Assembly: GCF_023667495.1 (NCBI RefSeq) | Contig: NZ_JAMOZL010000010.1 | Span: forward strand, 248,001 to 312,000 | Direction: 5' to 3' | DNA: 64,000 nucleotides | Source: Dyadobacter sp. MSC1_007 | GTDB lineage: Bacteria; Bacteroidota; Bacteroidia; Cytophagales; Spirosomataceae | Shown: in pieces, positions 45,081 through 53,919 of the stretch | Layout of the letters: each line of letters starts with the position of its first letter | Position numbering within the stretch: position 1 is the stretch's first letter | Notes under the pieces: generated by a model | Database searches by the model: none | What the model was told of the DNA's origin: nothing | Seen by the model: the letters and a program-made list of their open reading frames with translations, nothing else | Made by a program: the position numbers and the translations under genes

Positions 45081-46331
45081 TCAGGCGGCTAATGGCTGTT
45101 TTACGACATGCCCTGCCTTGGCATAATAAACCAGATATGCATAACATAATACCGGTACGATGAACGCCTGTTTGATGCTGAATGAATCAGAAAGCAACCC
45201 CATCACCGGTGGCACAATGGCACCGCCGACGATGCTCATAATGATCAGCGATGACCCTGTTTTGGTGTAAATGCCAAGATCTTTAATGCTGAGTGTGAAT
45301 AGGATAGGGTACATCACAGAGGTGAACAACCCGACAAACGATATTGCGTACAATGACACGTAGCCCACAGTCGTCATAGAAATGGCTATCAGTACTATCG
45401 CTGACCCTGCGCAGATGGCCAGCATCCGAGATGGATTAACACTCCTGAGGCCGTATGCACCCGCAAGCCGACCGGCCAGCACCAGCGCCATGTACAATGT
45501 GATAAACAATGCCGCGCTCTGCTCCGTCAATCCCGGTACACCCGAAGATTTAGCATACCGGATCAAAAAGCTCACAATGCCCACTTCCGCACCCAGGTAG
45601 CAGAATACACCCAATGCGCCCAGGACCGTATGCCTGAACCGGAGCACCGATCGTATACTCGTGCCACCGCCCGTTTCCTCTTCGATTTTGGGCAGACGGA
45701 TGAATACCAGCAGTAAGCCAATGACGACGAACAGGCCTGCAAGACTCAGGTAAGGCGTTTTTACAAGCTGGGCTTCGGAATGCAGGTAGCTGGTGAGCTG
45801 TTCCGGCGAGAACTGCGCCACAGTTGCAGGGGGCACTTCAGTGGCATGCAGCAGGAAACGGCTGCCTACAAATGGCCCGATCGTGGCACCAATAGACCCC
45901 ACAGCCGATGCCAGGCTCAGCCTGCTCGATGCACGTTGAGGATCACCGAGAACGGAAATGTACGGCGTGGCTGTTACTTCAAGGAATGTAAACCCTGCCG
46001 CCATAATGAACAATGCGCCCAGGAAAAGCGGATAGTAGCGGGTATCAGCGGCCGGGAAGAAGAGGATTGCGCCAGTGGCCGCCGTGAGCAGGCCAGTCAC
46101 CATGCCGGACTTGTAGCCATATTTACCTATAAACTGCCCCACTGGCAATGCAAGCAGGAAATAGCCGCCAAAGAAGGCCGATTGGATCAGCGACGACTGA
46201 AAGTCGGTAAGCTGGCAGGCCCGTTTCAAATGGGGAATGAGGATATCGTTGATATTCCGGCTCAGGTTCCAGATAAACATCAGGCTCATTACCACCAACA
46301 GCGGCACTATCACGCCCTTTTTATGATTCAT
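45081..46331 (-). CDS. fucP: L-fucose:H+ symporter
   Basis: Major facilitator superfamily sugar symporter of 416 residues with about 12 membrane segments. The N-terminus (MFIWNLSRNINDILIPHLKR) and the early QSAFFGGYFLLALPVGQFI and EVTATPYISVLGDP segments match the fucose/glucose-galactose permease family; the position among fucose genes supports fucose. It overlaps the mutarotase gene by 4 bases (ATGA) and is followed by the fucosidase after 35 bases. It brings periplasmic fucose across the inner membrane with a proton. Confidence 0.9.
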   Translation of the reverse strand: MNHKKGVIVPLLVVMSLMFIWNLSRNINDILIPHLKRACQLTDFQSSLIQSAFFGGYFLLALPVGQFIGKYGYKSGMVTGLLTAATGAILFFPAADTRYYPLFLGALFIMAAGFTFLEVTATPYISVLGDPQRASSRLSLASAVGSIGATIGPFVGSRFLLHATEVPPATVAQFSPEQLTSYLHSEAQLVKTPYLSLAGLFVVIGLLLVFIRLPKIEEETGGGTSIRSVLRFRHTVLGALGVFCYLGAEVGIVSFLIRYAKSSGVPGLTEQSAALFITLYMALVLAGRLAGAYGLRSVNPSRMLAICAGSAIVLIAISMTTVGYVSLYAISFVGLFTSVMYPILFTLSIKDLGIYTKTGSSLIIMSIVGGAIVPPVMGLLSDSFSIKQAFIVPVLCYAYLVYYAKAGHVVKQPLAA

Positions 46332-46684
46332 TTCAAGCTTTCATTAAGTAAAAAAACAGGTTTCATTGTGGCCCAATGCTCGCCCGGCAGCGTTTCTGGA
46401 AGCTTCACCTGAAAACCGGCCATAAATGCGGCCCATTCGGCCTGGCGGGGTAGGGCCCTCATCTTTTCAAAGGCAGTTTTCAAATCTGTACCTTCCTCGC
46501 AATCCACGATCATGAAGAGCCGCGTGCCTATCCGGTAAATCTGCATATCTACAATCCCGGCATCCCGGATACCCGCCGGAATTTCACGCCAGATGTTTTC
46601 CGGTTGATGATAATGCTCGTAAGTGGCGATCAGCTCCGGGTCATCTTTCAGATCGAGCGCCATACAGGTTCTTTGTATTGCCAT
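46328..46684 (-). CDS. L-rhamnose/L-fucose mutarotase family protein
   Basis: Small cytosolic protein of 118 residues of the RhaM-type (COG3254) mutarotase family, a dimeric ferredoxin-like fold that interconverts sugar anomers. Family motifs visible are YEHYHQPENIWREIPAGIRDAGI, MQIYRIGTRLFMIVDC and the near-C-terminal EHWATMKPVF. The cluster around it handles fucose, so L-fucose is the likelier substrate (inference). It lies 4 bases after the SDR gene and overlaps fucP by 4 bases. Confidence 0.88.
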   Translation of the reverse strand: MAIQRTCMALDLKDDPELIATYEHYHQPENIWREIPAGIRDAGIVDMQIYRIGTRLFMIVDCEEGTDLKTAFEKMRALPRQAEWAAFMAGFQVKLPETLPGEHWATMKPVFLLNESLK

Positions 46685-46688
46685 CTAT

Positions 46689-47474
46689 TTATCGTTTATA
46701 ACCCAGTTCCGCGCCACCGCTGACAGGCATAATGCAACCCGTTACAAATCGGGCGGCGTCCGAGATGAGGAACACAGCCACATCCGCGATCACATCGCCT
46801 TCCGGACAATATCCCAGGGCGTGAATGCCGTCCAGATAATTTTCTATCTGAGCAGGATCGGGTTGCTCGCCGGCCCATTTCCGCAGCATGGGGGTCCAAA
46901 CGCCAGCCGGGCACACCGCATTCACGCGTATGCCGAAAGGGGCATAGTCCAGCGCCATGGATTTGGTAAGGGCATTCATACCTCCTTTGGTGGCGACATA
47001 AGCCGCATGGTTTTCCTGTCCAAGCTCTCCAACCATGCTGCCGGTGTTCAGAATGCAGCCTTTGGTTTCCTTTAAATGGGCTATACCATATTTAGTGGTA
47101 TGATAAACGCTTTTCAGGTTCACCGAAAACAGCTCGTCCCATTCCTCCTCCGACGTTTCGTGGAGCGGTTTCGACGGACTGGCAACTCCCGCATTATTAT
47201 GGATTACGTCCAATTGGCCAAATGCGGCCACTGCTTGTGCAATGGCCTCCTGTACATCGGACGCTTTACTCACGTCGCCGCTAAAAGTGATCAGTGGGTT
47301 ATCCTCAAATGCTGTTTTAAGTTCTTCCAATGCGGGCGCATCCTGGTCCATTACGCAAACACGCGCACCCTCCCGCAGGTAGGCACCCGCGCATGCGCGT
47401 CCGATGCCCGCGGCGCCTCCCGTGAGGAAAACTGCCTTACCTTCCAATGCTTGTCCGGTTTTTAAAACTGCCAT
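46689..47474 (-). CDS. Short-chain dehydrogenase of the L-fucose pathway
   Basis: Cytosolic NAD(P)-dependent SDR of 261 residues. The cofactor loop is TGGAAGIGRACAGAY and the strand-2 acidic residue is in VCVMDQD, favouring NAD. The structural motif is NNAG, and the catalytic Ser-Tyr-Lys appear in NTGSMVGELGQENHAAYVATKGG. It lies between the mutarotase and the fuconate dehydratase, so it is either L-fucose dehydrogenase (fucose to fuconolactone) or 2-keto-3-deoxy-L-fuconate dehydrogenase (after the dehydratase). Both steps are served by SDRs in oxidative fucose pathways, and the sequence does not decide between them. Confidence 0.85.
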   Translation of the reverse strand: MAVLKTGQALEGKAVFLTGGAAGIGRACAGAYLREGARVCVMDQDAPALEELKTAFEDNPLITFSGDVSKASDVQEAIAQAVAAFGQLDVIHNNAGVASPSKPLHETSEEEWDELFSVNLKSVYHTTKYGIAHLKETKGCILNTGSMVGELGQENHAAYVATKGGMNALTKSMALDYAPFGIRVNAVCPAGVWTPMLRKWAGEQPDPAQIENYLDGIHALGYCPEGDVIADVAVFLISDAARFVTGCIMPVSGGAELGYKR

Positions 47475-47495
47475 TTTTGAAGTGTTTTTAATTTT

Positions 47496-48722
47496 CTAAC
47501 CTTTCAGATCGCTGCTGCTGCCCGGTACTTGTGGTATCTGATAGTAACCGCCCGAGATCTGGGCAGGATTTACGAAATATTGACGTAAGTGCGGAATATG
47601 TTCCAAAAACAAATGCTCGTGCCCCATTCCAATATGGTTAAAGATCACAAGATGCTGATGGATCTGGCCCATATCACCCACGTGCGGCACCACCGGGACA
47701 CCCATTTTTTTCGAAAGGAGGCTGATCGTCAGAAACTCGGAAATACCGCCAACCCGTACTGCGTCCACCTGGCAGAAATCCATTGCCCCGGCCTGAAGGA
47801 AATTTTTGAAAATCACTTTGTTAGGGATGTGTTCGCCGGTAGCTACTTTAAAAGGCGCAATGGCTTCTGCGATGGCCTGATGCGCTATCACATCGTCGGG
47901 GTGCGTAGGCTCTTCGATCCAAAACGGATTGATTTCGCCGAGACGACTGCATATCTCCAGAGCCTGTGGAAGGTTCCATTTCTGGTTCGCATCCAACATG
48001 ATTGTCGCTTCCTGGCCTGCAGCGTTGCGGATCAGGCCCGCTCGCCTCAGGTCCCGCGCCGGATCATCCGACCCCACTTTTAGTTTTAAAGCATTAAAGC
48101 CGTTGCCCATCGCCCTTTTTGTGTTCTCGACGATCTTTTCATCCGAATAATGGAACCAGCCAACCGAAGTGTCGTAACCTTTATAACCGGTTTTCAGCAA
48201 ACAACCGCGGGCTTCGCGTGATGGCAAATGTTCTGCCAGCAGATCGATTGCCTGTTTTCTGGTGAGTACATCTTCCAGGTAGCTCAGATCCAGCGTGTCG
48301 ACGAGCTGCTCGGGAGTAAGGTCGAGCAGCAATTGCCAGAGCGGGACGCCTCGCGATTTCGCCCAGAGATCATAGCACGCATTGACGATAGCAGCGAGCG
48401 CCAGGTGAATTACACCTTTGTGCGGCCCCAGCCACCGTAAGGAAGGAGAGTCGGCCATGCGCCGGTATTCCTGACCAAAAACCGACATCAGTTCCTCAAT
48501 TTCCCGGCCCTTCAACGAGAGGGAAAGGTATTCGATGGCTTTGCAAACCAGGTCGTTGCCAGCCCCGAGCGTAAAAGCAAGCCCGATACCTGTTACCGTT
48601 GAATCTGTTTCAAGGCAGCAAACGGCATAGGCATATTGTGGCGTGGTGTGTGTAGCATCCGATCCGACGCCTTCCGGGAGTTGAAACCGCTGGTCCCTGA
48701 TTCCAATAGATGTAATACGCAT
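47496..48722 (-). CDS. L-fuconate dehydratase (enolase superfamily)
   Basis: Enolase-superfamily acid-sugar dehydratase of 408 residues. A capping domain (about 1-130) with VGSDATHTTPQYAYAVCCLE matches characterised L-fuconate dehydratases. The barrel has the base Lys in ALKLKVGSDD, metal ligands in MLDANQKWN, WIEEPTHPDD and ATGEHIPNK, and a C-terminal catalytic His in VVPHVGDM. It converts L-fuconate to 2-keto-3-deoxy-L-fuconate. It is the first gene of the fucose operon, 278 bases from the divergent AraC-type regulator, and 21 bases upstream of the SDR. No lactonase or later-step gene is in the operon. Confidence 0.9.
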   Translation of the reverse strand: MRITSIGIRDQRFQLPEGVGSDATHTTPQYAYAVCCLETDSTVTGIGLAFTLGAGNDLVCKAIEYLSLSLKGREIEELMSVFGQEYRRMADSPSLRWLGPHKGVIHLALAAIVNACYDLWAKSRGVPLWQLLLDLTPEQLVDTLDLSYLEDVLTRKQAIDLLAEHLPSREARGCLLKTGYKGYDTSVGWFHYSDEKIVENTKRAMGNGFNALKLKVGSDDPARDLRRAGLIRNAAGQEATIMLDANQKWNLPQALEICSRLGEINPFWIEEPTHPDDVIAHQAIAEAIAPFKVATGEHIPNKVIFKNFLQAGAMDFCQVDAVRVGGISEFLTISLLSKKMGVPVVPHVGDMGQIHQHLVIFNHIGMGHEHLFLEHIPHLRQYFVNPAQISGGYYQIPQVPGSSSDLKG

Positions 48723-48911
48723 GAGTGGTAGATGTCAATATGCTACAAGTGATTTCTTTTGAATGATTCTCTCTGAAAAGAAGCTGTTGAGTTTGGAAAA
48801 ATAGCTTTTAAGTTATTGCAATACAGTTAATTGTGTGTATTTGTGTAAATATCCTTGGTGATGTACTCATTACCTGTCATCTTTATCCGTATAATTGCTA
48901 CTAATATTGTC

Positions 48912-48919
48912 CAAAAATA
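48912..48919 (-). promoter_or_regulatory. Candidate -7 box of the fucose operon
   Basis: The minus strand reads TATTTTTG, matching TAnnTTTG, about 190 bases before the fuconate dehydratase ATG. No clear -33 box is visible. A long leader would result, so a closer promoter that I cannot recognise is possible. Confidence 0.35.
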
Positions 48920-48967
48920 TGACCGTTAAATACAGCGAATTGATTTTAGGTTGATATTTTACAATAC

Positions 48968-48975
48968 TATGTTTG
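48968..48975 (+). promoter_or_regulatory. -7 box of the AraC-type fucose regulator gene
   Basis: TATGTTTG matches TAnnTTTG exactly and lies 25 bases before the ATG at 49001, giving a leader of about 20 bases. A TTGA 14-17 bases upstream could be a poor -33 element. Confidence 0.55.
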
Positions 48976-49000
48976 CTTTGATGCATCAAAACCTTCTCTC

Positions 49001-49885
49001 ATGAAAGCCACCTATGCGCTGTTGCCCGACCTGGCCCCCTCGCGGAAACCATTTTTAGTTAAAAAAACCATCCGCCCGTATTTTTCTACGGATTTCCATT
49101 TTCATAAGGAATGCCAGCTCGTGTACATTGTTTCCGGTTCGGGCACGCGCATTATAGGGCATTCTATCGAGCGATTTGAGGCGGGCGACCTGACGTTTGT
49201 CGGGCCCAATGTGCCGCACGTATGGTATAGCGAGTCCGCGCCTGGCGAAACCCCTGAGGCCGTTTCACTCGCGCTTTACATTAATCCGGATGTTATCGCG
49301 GACCATTTTGATTTGTTGATCGATACAAAGGAATTACGCCATTTTTTTAAGGAGTCGGAGCGGGGCATTACCATTTCCGGAAGAAAAAAGAAACGGGTTA
49401 CCGACATTCTGTGGCAAATGCAGGAGCAGAAAAACATGGCATTGCTGGCTTCATTTTTGCAAATATTGGATCAGTTGCTGGAACCGGAGGATCTTACCTG
49501 GCTCAATGTCCCAAACCTGATCTCGGTTTACTCCACACAGGCGCCCGGGCGGGTGCCGAAACTGATGCATTTTATACAACAGAATTTCAAAGAAGATATA
49601 ACATTACAGCAGGCTGCGTCGGTGGCTGGATTGCAGATCCATTCATTTTGTCGTTTCTTCAAAGGCCTGACCAACCGTACCTTTTCCGACTTTCTGAATG
49701 AAGTGAGGATAGGTTTTGCGGGGAAACTGCTGCAACAATCGGATTTGTCGATAACCCAGATCGCGCTTGAATGCGGCTATTCCAACATATCCTATTTTAA
49801 CCGGTGTTTTAAAAAGATCAATAAAATGTCCCCGAAGGTGTACCGCCACCTCAGCGCGGGGAAAGCCGAAAAATCCGTAACCTGA
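49001..49885 (+). CDS. AraC-family regulator with cupin sensor (fucose cluster)
   Basis: Transcriptional regulator of 294 residues. The N-terminal cupin-like domain (about 15-110) has FSTDFHFHKECQLVYIVSGS and AGDLTFVGPNVPHVW, with histidines that could bind metal or sugar. The C-terminal double helix-turn-helix (about 195-285) shows the family pattern LQQAASVAGLQIHSFCRFFK and ITQIALECGYSNISYFNRCF. It is divergent from the fucose operon across 278 bases, so it is the likely activator of that operon and possibly of the following susC/susD pair. An inverted repeat overlaps its stop codon. Confidence 0.9.
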   Translation: MKATYALLPDLAPSRKPFLVKKTIRPYFSTDFHFHKECQLVYIVSGSGTRIIGHSIERFEAGDLTFVGPNVPHVWYSESAPGETPEAVSLALYINPDVIADHFDLLIDTKELRHFFKESERGITISGRKKKRVTDILWQMQEQKNMALLASFLQILDQLLEPEDLTWLNVPNLISVYSTQAPGRVPKLMHFIQQNFKEDITLQQAASVAGLQIHSFCRFFKGLTNRTFSDFLNEVRIGFAGKLLQQSDLSITQIALECGYSNISYFNRCFKKINKMSPKVYRHLSAGKAEKSVT

Positions 49886-49910
49886 CCAATCGTACTGGCC
49901 AGGTTACGGA
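49874..49910. terminator. Hairpin overlapping the AraC-type stop codon
   Basis: A 15-bp stem with one mismatch runs from 49874-49888 to 49896-49910 around loop ATCGTAC. The left arm contains the TGA stop of the regulator. There is no T-tract, so it may be a bidirectional transcription barrier or an RNA-stabilising end between two convergent genes rather than a classical terminator. Confidence 0.55.
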
Positions 49911-49922
49911 CTGGCACAAACG

Positions 49923-50513
49923 TTATAGCGCGGAGCTGACAAGCTTCACAATGCTTCCAAGTTGCTTGGAAGACGCTGCAGACGCAATTTTAGCAGCCGG
50001 GCCTTTCTTGTCCAGACCGGCAACGGACTTGGTAGCTTCACCCAGCAGGCCGTTCAGTTGCGACTGGCTGCCCGAACCCAGGATGGACGAACCGGCCTTG
50101 ATAAGTCCGAGGTTGCTCGTCAGGCTGGCTGCATTGCCTAGCAGTCCCGATTCCCCTTTTCCAAGCAGGCTGCTGATCCTGTTCGCACCGATCAGCATTT
50201 TCACTGCATTCACAACCTTTCCGAGCACGCCCGTATTAAGTTTGCCCGCAGACGCCAGCGGGATCATCGATTTAAGCGCACCTGCTTTGCCAAGGATCTT
50301 ATCTTTCAAAGTTCCATCGGAGCTCTTCGCCTCTTTTTCCAGCGCTGAAACACCCTCCGTAAGCGCATCAGCCGTCCCCGACTTGTCACCTTTTTCAGAA
50401 AGTGACATCGCTTTATCAAGCAAACTTTCAACAGAAAGCCCCTGTGCGATCGCATTAGAAGAGAAAATCATCAGGCAAAGAAAAGCCGCCAAAAAAGAAG
50501 AGAAACGTTTCAT
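49923..50513 (-). CDS. Hypothetical exported Ala/Ser/Leu/Gly-rich protein
   Basis: I do not recognise a defined family. The 196-residue protein has a clear signal peptide (FLAAFLCLMIFSSNAIAQ). The mature part is predicted to be almost wholly helical and poor in aromatics, with semi-regular segments such as SLLGKGESGLLGNAASLTSN and GSSILGSGSQSQLNGLLGEA. It is convergent with the AraC-type gene. Its role in the periplasm or at the surface is unknown, and the simple composition makes homology hard to judge. Confidence 0.65.
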   Translation of the reverse strand: MKRFSSFLAAFLCLMIFSSNAIAQGLSVESLLDKAMSLSEKGDKSGTADALTEGVSALEKEAKSSDGTLKDKILGKAGALKSMIPLASAGKLNTGVLGKVVNAVKMLIGANRISSLLGKGESGLLGNAASLTSNLGLIKAGSSILGSGSQSQLNGLLGEATKSVAGLDKKGPAAKIASAASSKQLGSIVKLVSSAL

Positions 50514-50710
50514 AGTTTTTAATTCAAGTTGATAACTGGCGGCAAATTATGGAAAAAATGCCCGTCTACCATCGAAGGAACTCTATTGATCTTTGAAGAA
50601 ATATGACAAATTGGTGTCAGGGGTGGAATGATGCAATATCGTCACGGGATATTACTACGATCATATAGGAAGTAGTTAAACCCATTTTTAACCAACTTAA
50701 CCTACACTCA

Positions 50711-53700
50711 ATGGAAAAAGGATCTTCCCTTTTTAGAATTGCGGTATGCTTGCTACTCGTTTGGCTGCTTCGACCCGCAATTGCTTTCTCTGTGCCCCTT
50801 AATTTTCAGGAACAGAAACGTGTGCGTCCACACCTGGACAGAAGTGTTTCCGGGAAGGTATTGTCCAAAGAGGACAACACCCCAATCCCAGGTGTAACGG
50901 TTGTCGTCAAAGGTTCAACCAACGGGACTACGACCGACATTGATGGCAAATTTCAGATTGAGACCAAGTCTGACAGCGATGTGCTGGTATTTTCCGCGGT
51001 AGGGTTTGTGACCCAGGAAAAAGCGGTCGGTAATGCAACCAATATCGACATTATCCTTGCGGCCGATCAGAAAACGCTCGACGAGGTAGTTGTGGTAGGA
51101 TATGGTACTATCAAAAAACGTGACCTTACCGGAGCCGTTTCGCAGGTAAATGCTACCAAGCTTGAAAATGAAAACCCACAATCGGTGCAGGATGTGCTTA
51201 GGGGCAACATTCCAGGTATGAATGTCGGCTTTTCGGCGTCGGCAAAGGGCGGTGGAAACGTGGCTGTCCGTGGTACCAACTCGCTGGGTGCCGGCAGCAG
51301 TCCGCTGGTGGTGCTCGACGGGGCCATTTATTATGGCGGATTAGAAGATATCAACCCGAACGACATCGAAACGATCGATGTGTTGAAGGATGCGAGCTCG
51401 GCGGCAGTCTTCGGTGCGAAGGCGGCCAGCGGGGTAATTCTGGTGACCACTAAAAAAGGGAAGGAAGGGAAGACGGTCATTAACATCAATAGCAACATCG
51501 GTTTTAGCGAAGTTGCCAAAAACCAGCCTGTGTTGAGCCCCGATGGGTTTATCTCATGGCGCCAGGAAGTGATGCGGAACATCAACCTCACCGCTCAGCC
51601 TGCCCGTTTTACAAATCCTAATGAGCTTCCTTCCGATGTGACCCTCGCACAGTGGCTTGCATATGATGGATCGAAGGGAGATCCCACAACGGTCTGGCTT
51701 CAACGTCTAAACATGCAATCGGTTGAAATTCAAAATTACAAGGATGGAAAGAGCGTAGACTGGTATTCGAAGATATTCCAGAAAGGCTTCCGACAGGACC
51801 ATACAGTAAGCCTTTCGGGTAAGAATGAACGCGTTTCGTACTATATGTCACTGGGTTACCTGAAAAACGAAGGTATCGTTGTGGGCGACGCGTACAGCAC
51901 CGTGCGTGCCCGAGTGAACCTTGAAGGAAAAGTGAATAAATTCCTGACTGTCGGGATCAACACACAGTTTGCAGACCGCGACGAAAGCCAGATCCCGGTG
52001 AATATCGACCTGGCGCCCAACCTTTCTCCATGGGGCTCGGAGTTCAATCCGGATGGCACTTATAAATGGCGCCCGAACGAAGAAGCAAGCGGTGGTAACC
52101 ACCCGTATTATGCGCCGAGTTTCACTACCCGCGACAAAGGTTCGATGACGATCAACAATGTAATTTTTGCAAAGGTGGCGTTGCCATTCGGTATCACTTA
52201 CCAGGCCAATTTTACACCGCGCTATGAAAATTATCATCGCTACAACGCAGAATCGTCCAAGCATGCCGAATGGGCTGCCGAAGGCGGTCGTGCTTCCAGA
52301 AGAAATACCCGTTTTTTCAGCTGGCAGATCGATAATATCCTTAAATGGAACAAAACAATTGCTGAAAAGCACAGTTTCGACGTGACATTGCTGGCCAACA
52401 AAGAAAGGTACCGTTCGTGGGACGATAGTGTTTCCAACAAAGGTTTTGCGCCGAACGACTTCCTGGGCTACCACAACATGAGCGCCGGTAATGCGCCGGT
52501 GATGTGGACCGAAGATCAGACCAGCACTGCAGACGCATTAATGGCGCGGCTTTACTATTCGTTCAAAGACCGGTATATGTTGACGCTATCCAGCCGCCGG
52601 GATGGTTATTCAGCTTTCGGGCAGAAGAACCCGCGGGCGACTTTTGCCTCTGCTGCCCTTGGATGGGTGTTTACCGACGAACCTTTCTGGAAAATTGACT
52701 GGCTGAATTACGGTAAGCTGCGTGCTTCATATGGTAGCAATGGTAACAGGGATATTGGCCGTTACGACGCGCTCGCCAACCTGGCAACCGGCAAATACCT
52801 GCACGTAAATTCGGGCGGTACGGTGTACCAGGTTAGTCAGTTGTACGTGGACCGTATGCAGAACCCGAACCTGAAATGGGAGCGGACCAACTCGTTGAAC
52901 ATTGGACTTGATTTTGGGTTGTTCAATAACGTAATCGACGGTAGCCTGGAATTGTACAAATCTTCTACCCGCGACCTGCTTGTGAAGCGCGCGCTGCCTA
53001 ACGTGCTCGGTTTCGACTTTGTACTCGATAACCTGGGTCAGGTCGACAACAAAGGTTTGGAGCTAAGCCTTAATTCGACCAACATGAAAAGAGAGAATTT
53101 TTCATGGAGATCGACTTTGAACGTGCAGATGAACCGCAACAAAATCGTGCATTTGTATGGTAACAAGGCGCAGGTTAAAGATGCTTCCGGTAATGTGATC
53201 GGTGAAAAAGAAGCGGATGATATCACCAACAGATGGTTCATCGGCCATGCGATCGACGAAATATGGAATTATAAGGTGATTGGTGTTTGGCAGACCGAAG
53301 AGGCTGATGCGGCTGCGAAATACGGTGTGAAGCCAGGCGACCATAAAATTCTGGATGTAAATAACGATGGTAAATTTACCAACGACGATAAGGTCTTCCA
53401 GGGGTTCACGTCCCCGCGGGTGAGGCTCACGTTGCGTAACGAGTTCAAGCTGTATAAAAACTTCGATGTGTCCTTCATGATGTATTCTTATCTGGGACAA
53501 AAAGGAGAGTTTAACCAGATGAAGAACCGCCCGGGCTTCCCCGACAGGAGCAGCTCGTACGTGTTTCCTTACTGGACAGCAGAAAACCGCAACAACGAAT
53601 GGGCGCGCCTCTACTCGAGTGAAGGATCGGCGACAGGTTACAGCGTCTATCAAAGCAAATCTTTTATCCGCTTTGAAAGTCTTGCCCTGGCTTATACACT

Positions 53701-53893
53701 GCCCAGAAAGTTCGTCGAGAAGATCAGTATCCAGAATCTGCGTATTTACGGAAACGTGCGGAACATGGGCTTTATTTCCAACTGGAAATTTTGGGACCCC
53801 GAAAATGGAACAAACAATGCAACCAATCAGAACCTGACCTATTCGGTTCCCAGCCCTCGCATTTTTACAATGGGACTGGATATCACCCTCTGA
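50711..53893 (+). CDS. SusC/RagA family TonB-linked outer membrane transporter (orphan pair)
   Basis: Outer-membrane importer of 1060 residues. The signal peptide ends near AIAFS; the carboxypeptidase-regulatory-like domain has VSGKVLSKEDNTPIPGVTVV. The Ton box is DEVVVVGYGT, followed by a plug with VAVRGTNSLGAGSSPLVVLD and VFGAKAASGVILVTTKKG. The barrel ends in FTMGLDITL, with a terminal Leu instead of the usual Phe. susD follows 26 bases later, but no enzyme or regulator is codirectional with the pair. The nearby fucose cluster makes a fucosylated ligand possible, though this is speculation. No TAnnTTTG box is evident upstream. Confidence 0.93.
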   Translation: MEKGSSLFRIAVCLLLVWLLRPAIAFSVPLNFQEQKRVRPHLDRSVSGKVLSKEDNTPIPGVTVVVKGSTNGTTTDIDGKFQIETKSDSDVLVFSAVGFVTQEKAVGNATNIDIILAADQKTLDEVVVVGYGTIKKRDLTGAVSQVNATKLENENPQSVQDVLRGNIPGMNVGFSASAKGGGNVAVRGTNSLGAGSSPLVVLDGAIYYGGLEDINPNDIETIDVLKDASSAAVFGAKAASGVILVTTKKGKEGKTVININSNIGFSEVAKNQPVLSPDGFISWRQEVMRNINLTAQPARFTNPNELPSDVTLAQWLAYDGSKGDPTTVWLQRLNMQSVEIQNYKDGKSVDWYSKIFQKGFRQDHTVSLSGKNERVSYYMSLGYLKNEGIVVGDAYSTVRARVNLEGKVNKFLTVGINTQFADRDESQIPVNIDLAPNLSPWGSEFNPDGTYKWRPNEEASGGNHPYYAPSFTTRDKGSMTINNVIFAKVALPFGITYQANFTPRYENYHRYNAESSKHAEWAAEGGRASRRNTRFFSWQIDNILKWNKTIAEKHSFDVTLLANKERYRSWDDSVSNKGFAPNDFLGYHNMSAGNAPVMWTEDQTSTADALMARLYYSFKDRYMLTLSSRRDGYSAFGQKNPRATFASAALGWVFTDEPFWKIDWLNYGKLRASYGSNGNRDIGRYDALANLATGKYLHVNSGGTVYQVSQLYVDRMQNPNLKWERTNSLNIGLDFGLFNNVIDGSLELYKSSTRDLLVKRALPNVLGFDFVLDNLGQVDNKGLELSLNSTNMKRENFSWRSTLNVQMNRNKIVHLYGNKAQVKDASGNVIGEKEADDITNRWFIGHAIDEIWNYKVIGVWQTEEADAAAKYGVKPGDHKILDVNNDGKFTNDDKVFQGFTSPRVRLTLRNEFKLYKNFDVSFMMYSYLGQKGEFNQMKNRPGFPDRSSSYVFPYWTAENRNNEWARLYSSEGSATGYSVYQSKSFIRFESLALAYTLPRKFVEKISIQNLRIYGNVRNMGFISNWKFWDPENGTNNATNQNLTYSVPSPRIFTMGLDITL

Positions 53894-53919
53894 GTTTCAA
53901 ATACTTCAACTGATTAGAA

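Noticed and set aside
50819..50834. CGTGTGCGTCCACACC, resembling the PUL1 operator
   Set aside because: It matches only 13 of 16 positions, lies within the susC coding region about 37 codons in, and lacks the AAAA/TTTT extensions of the dyad.
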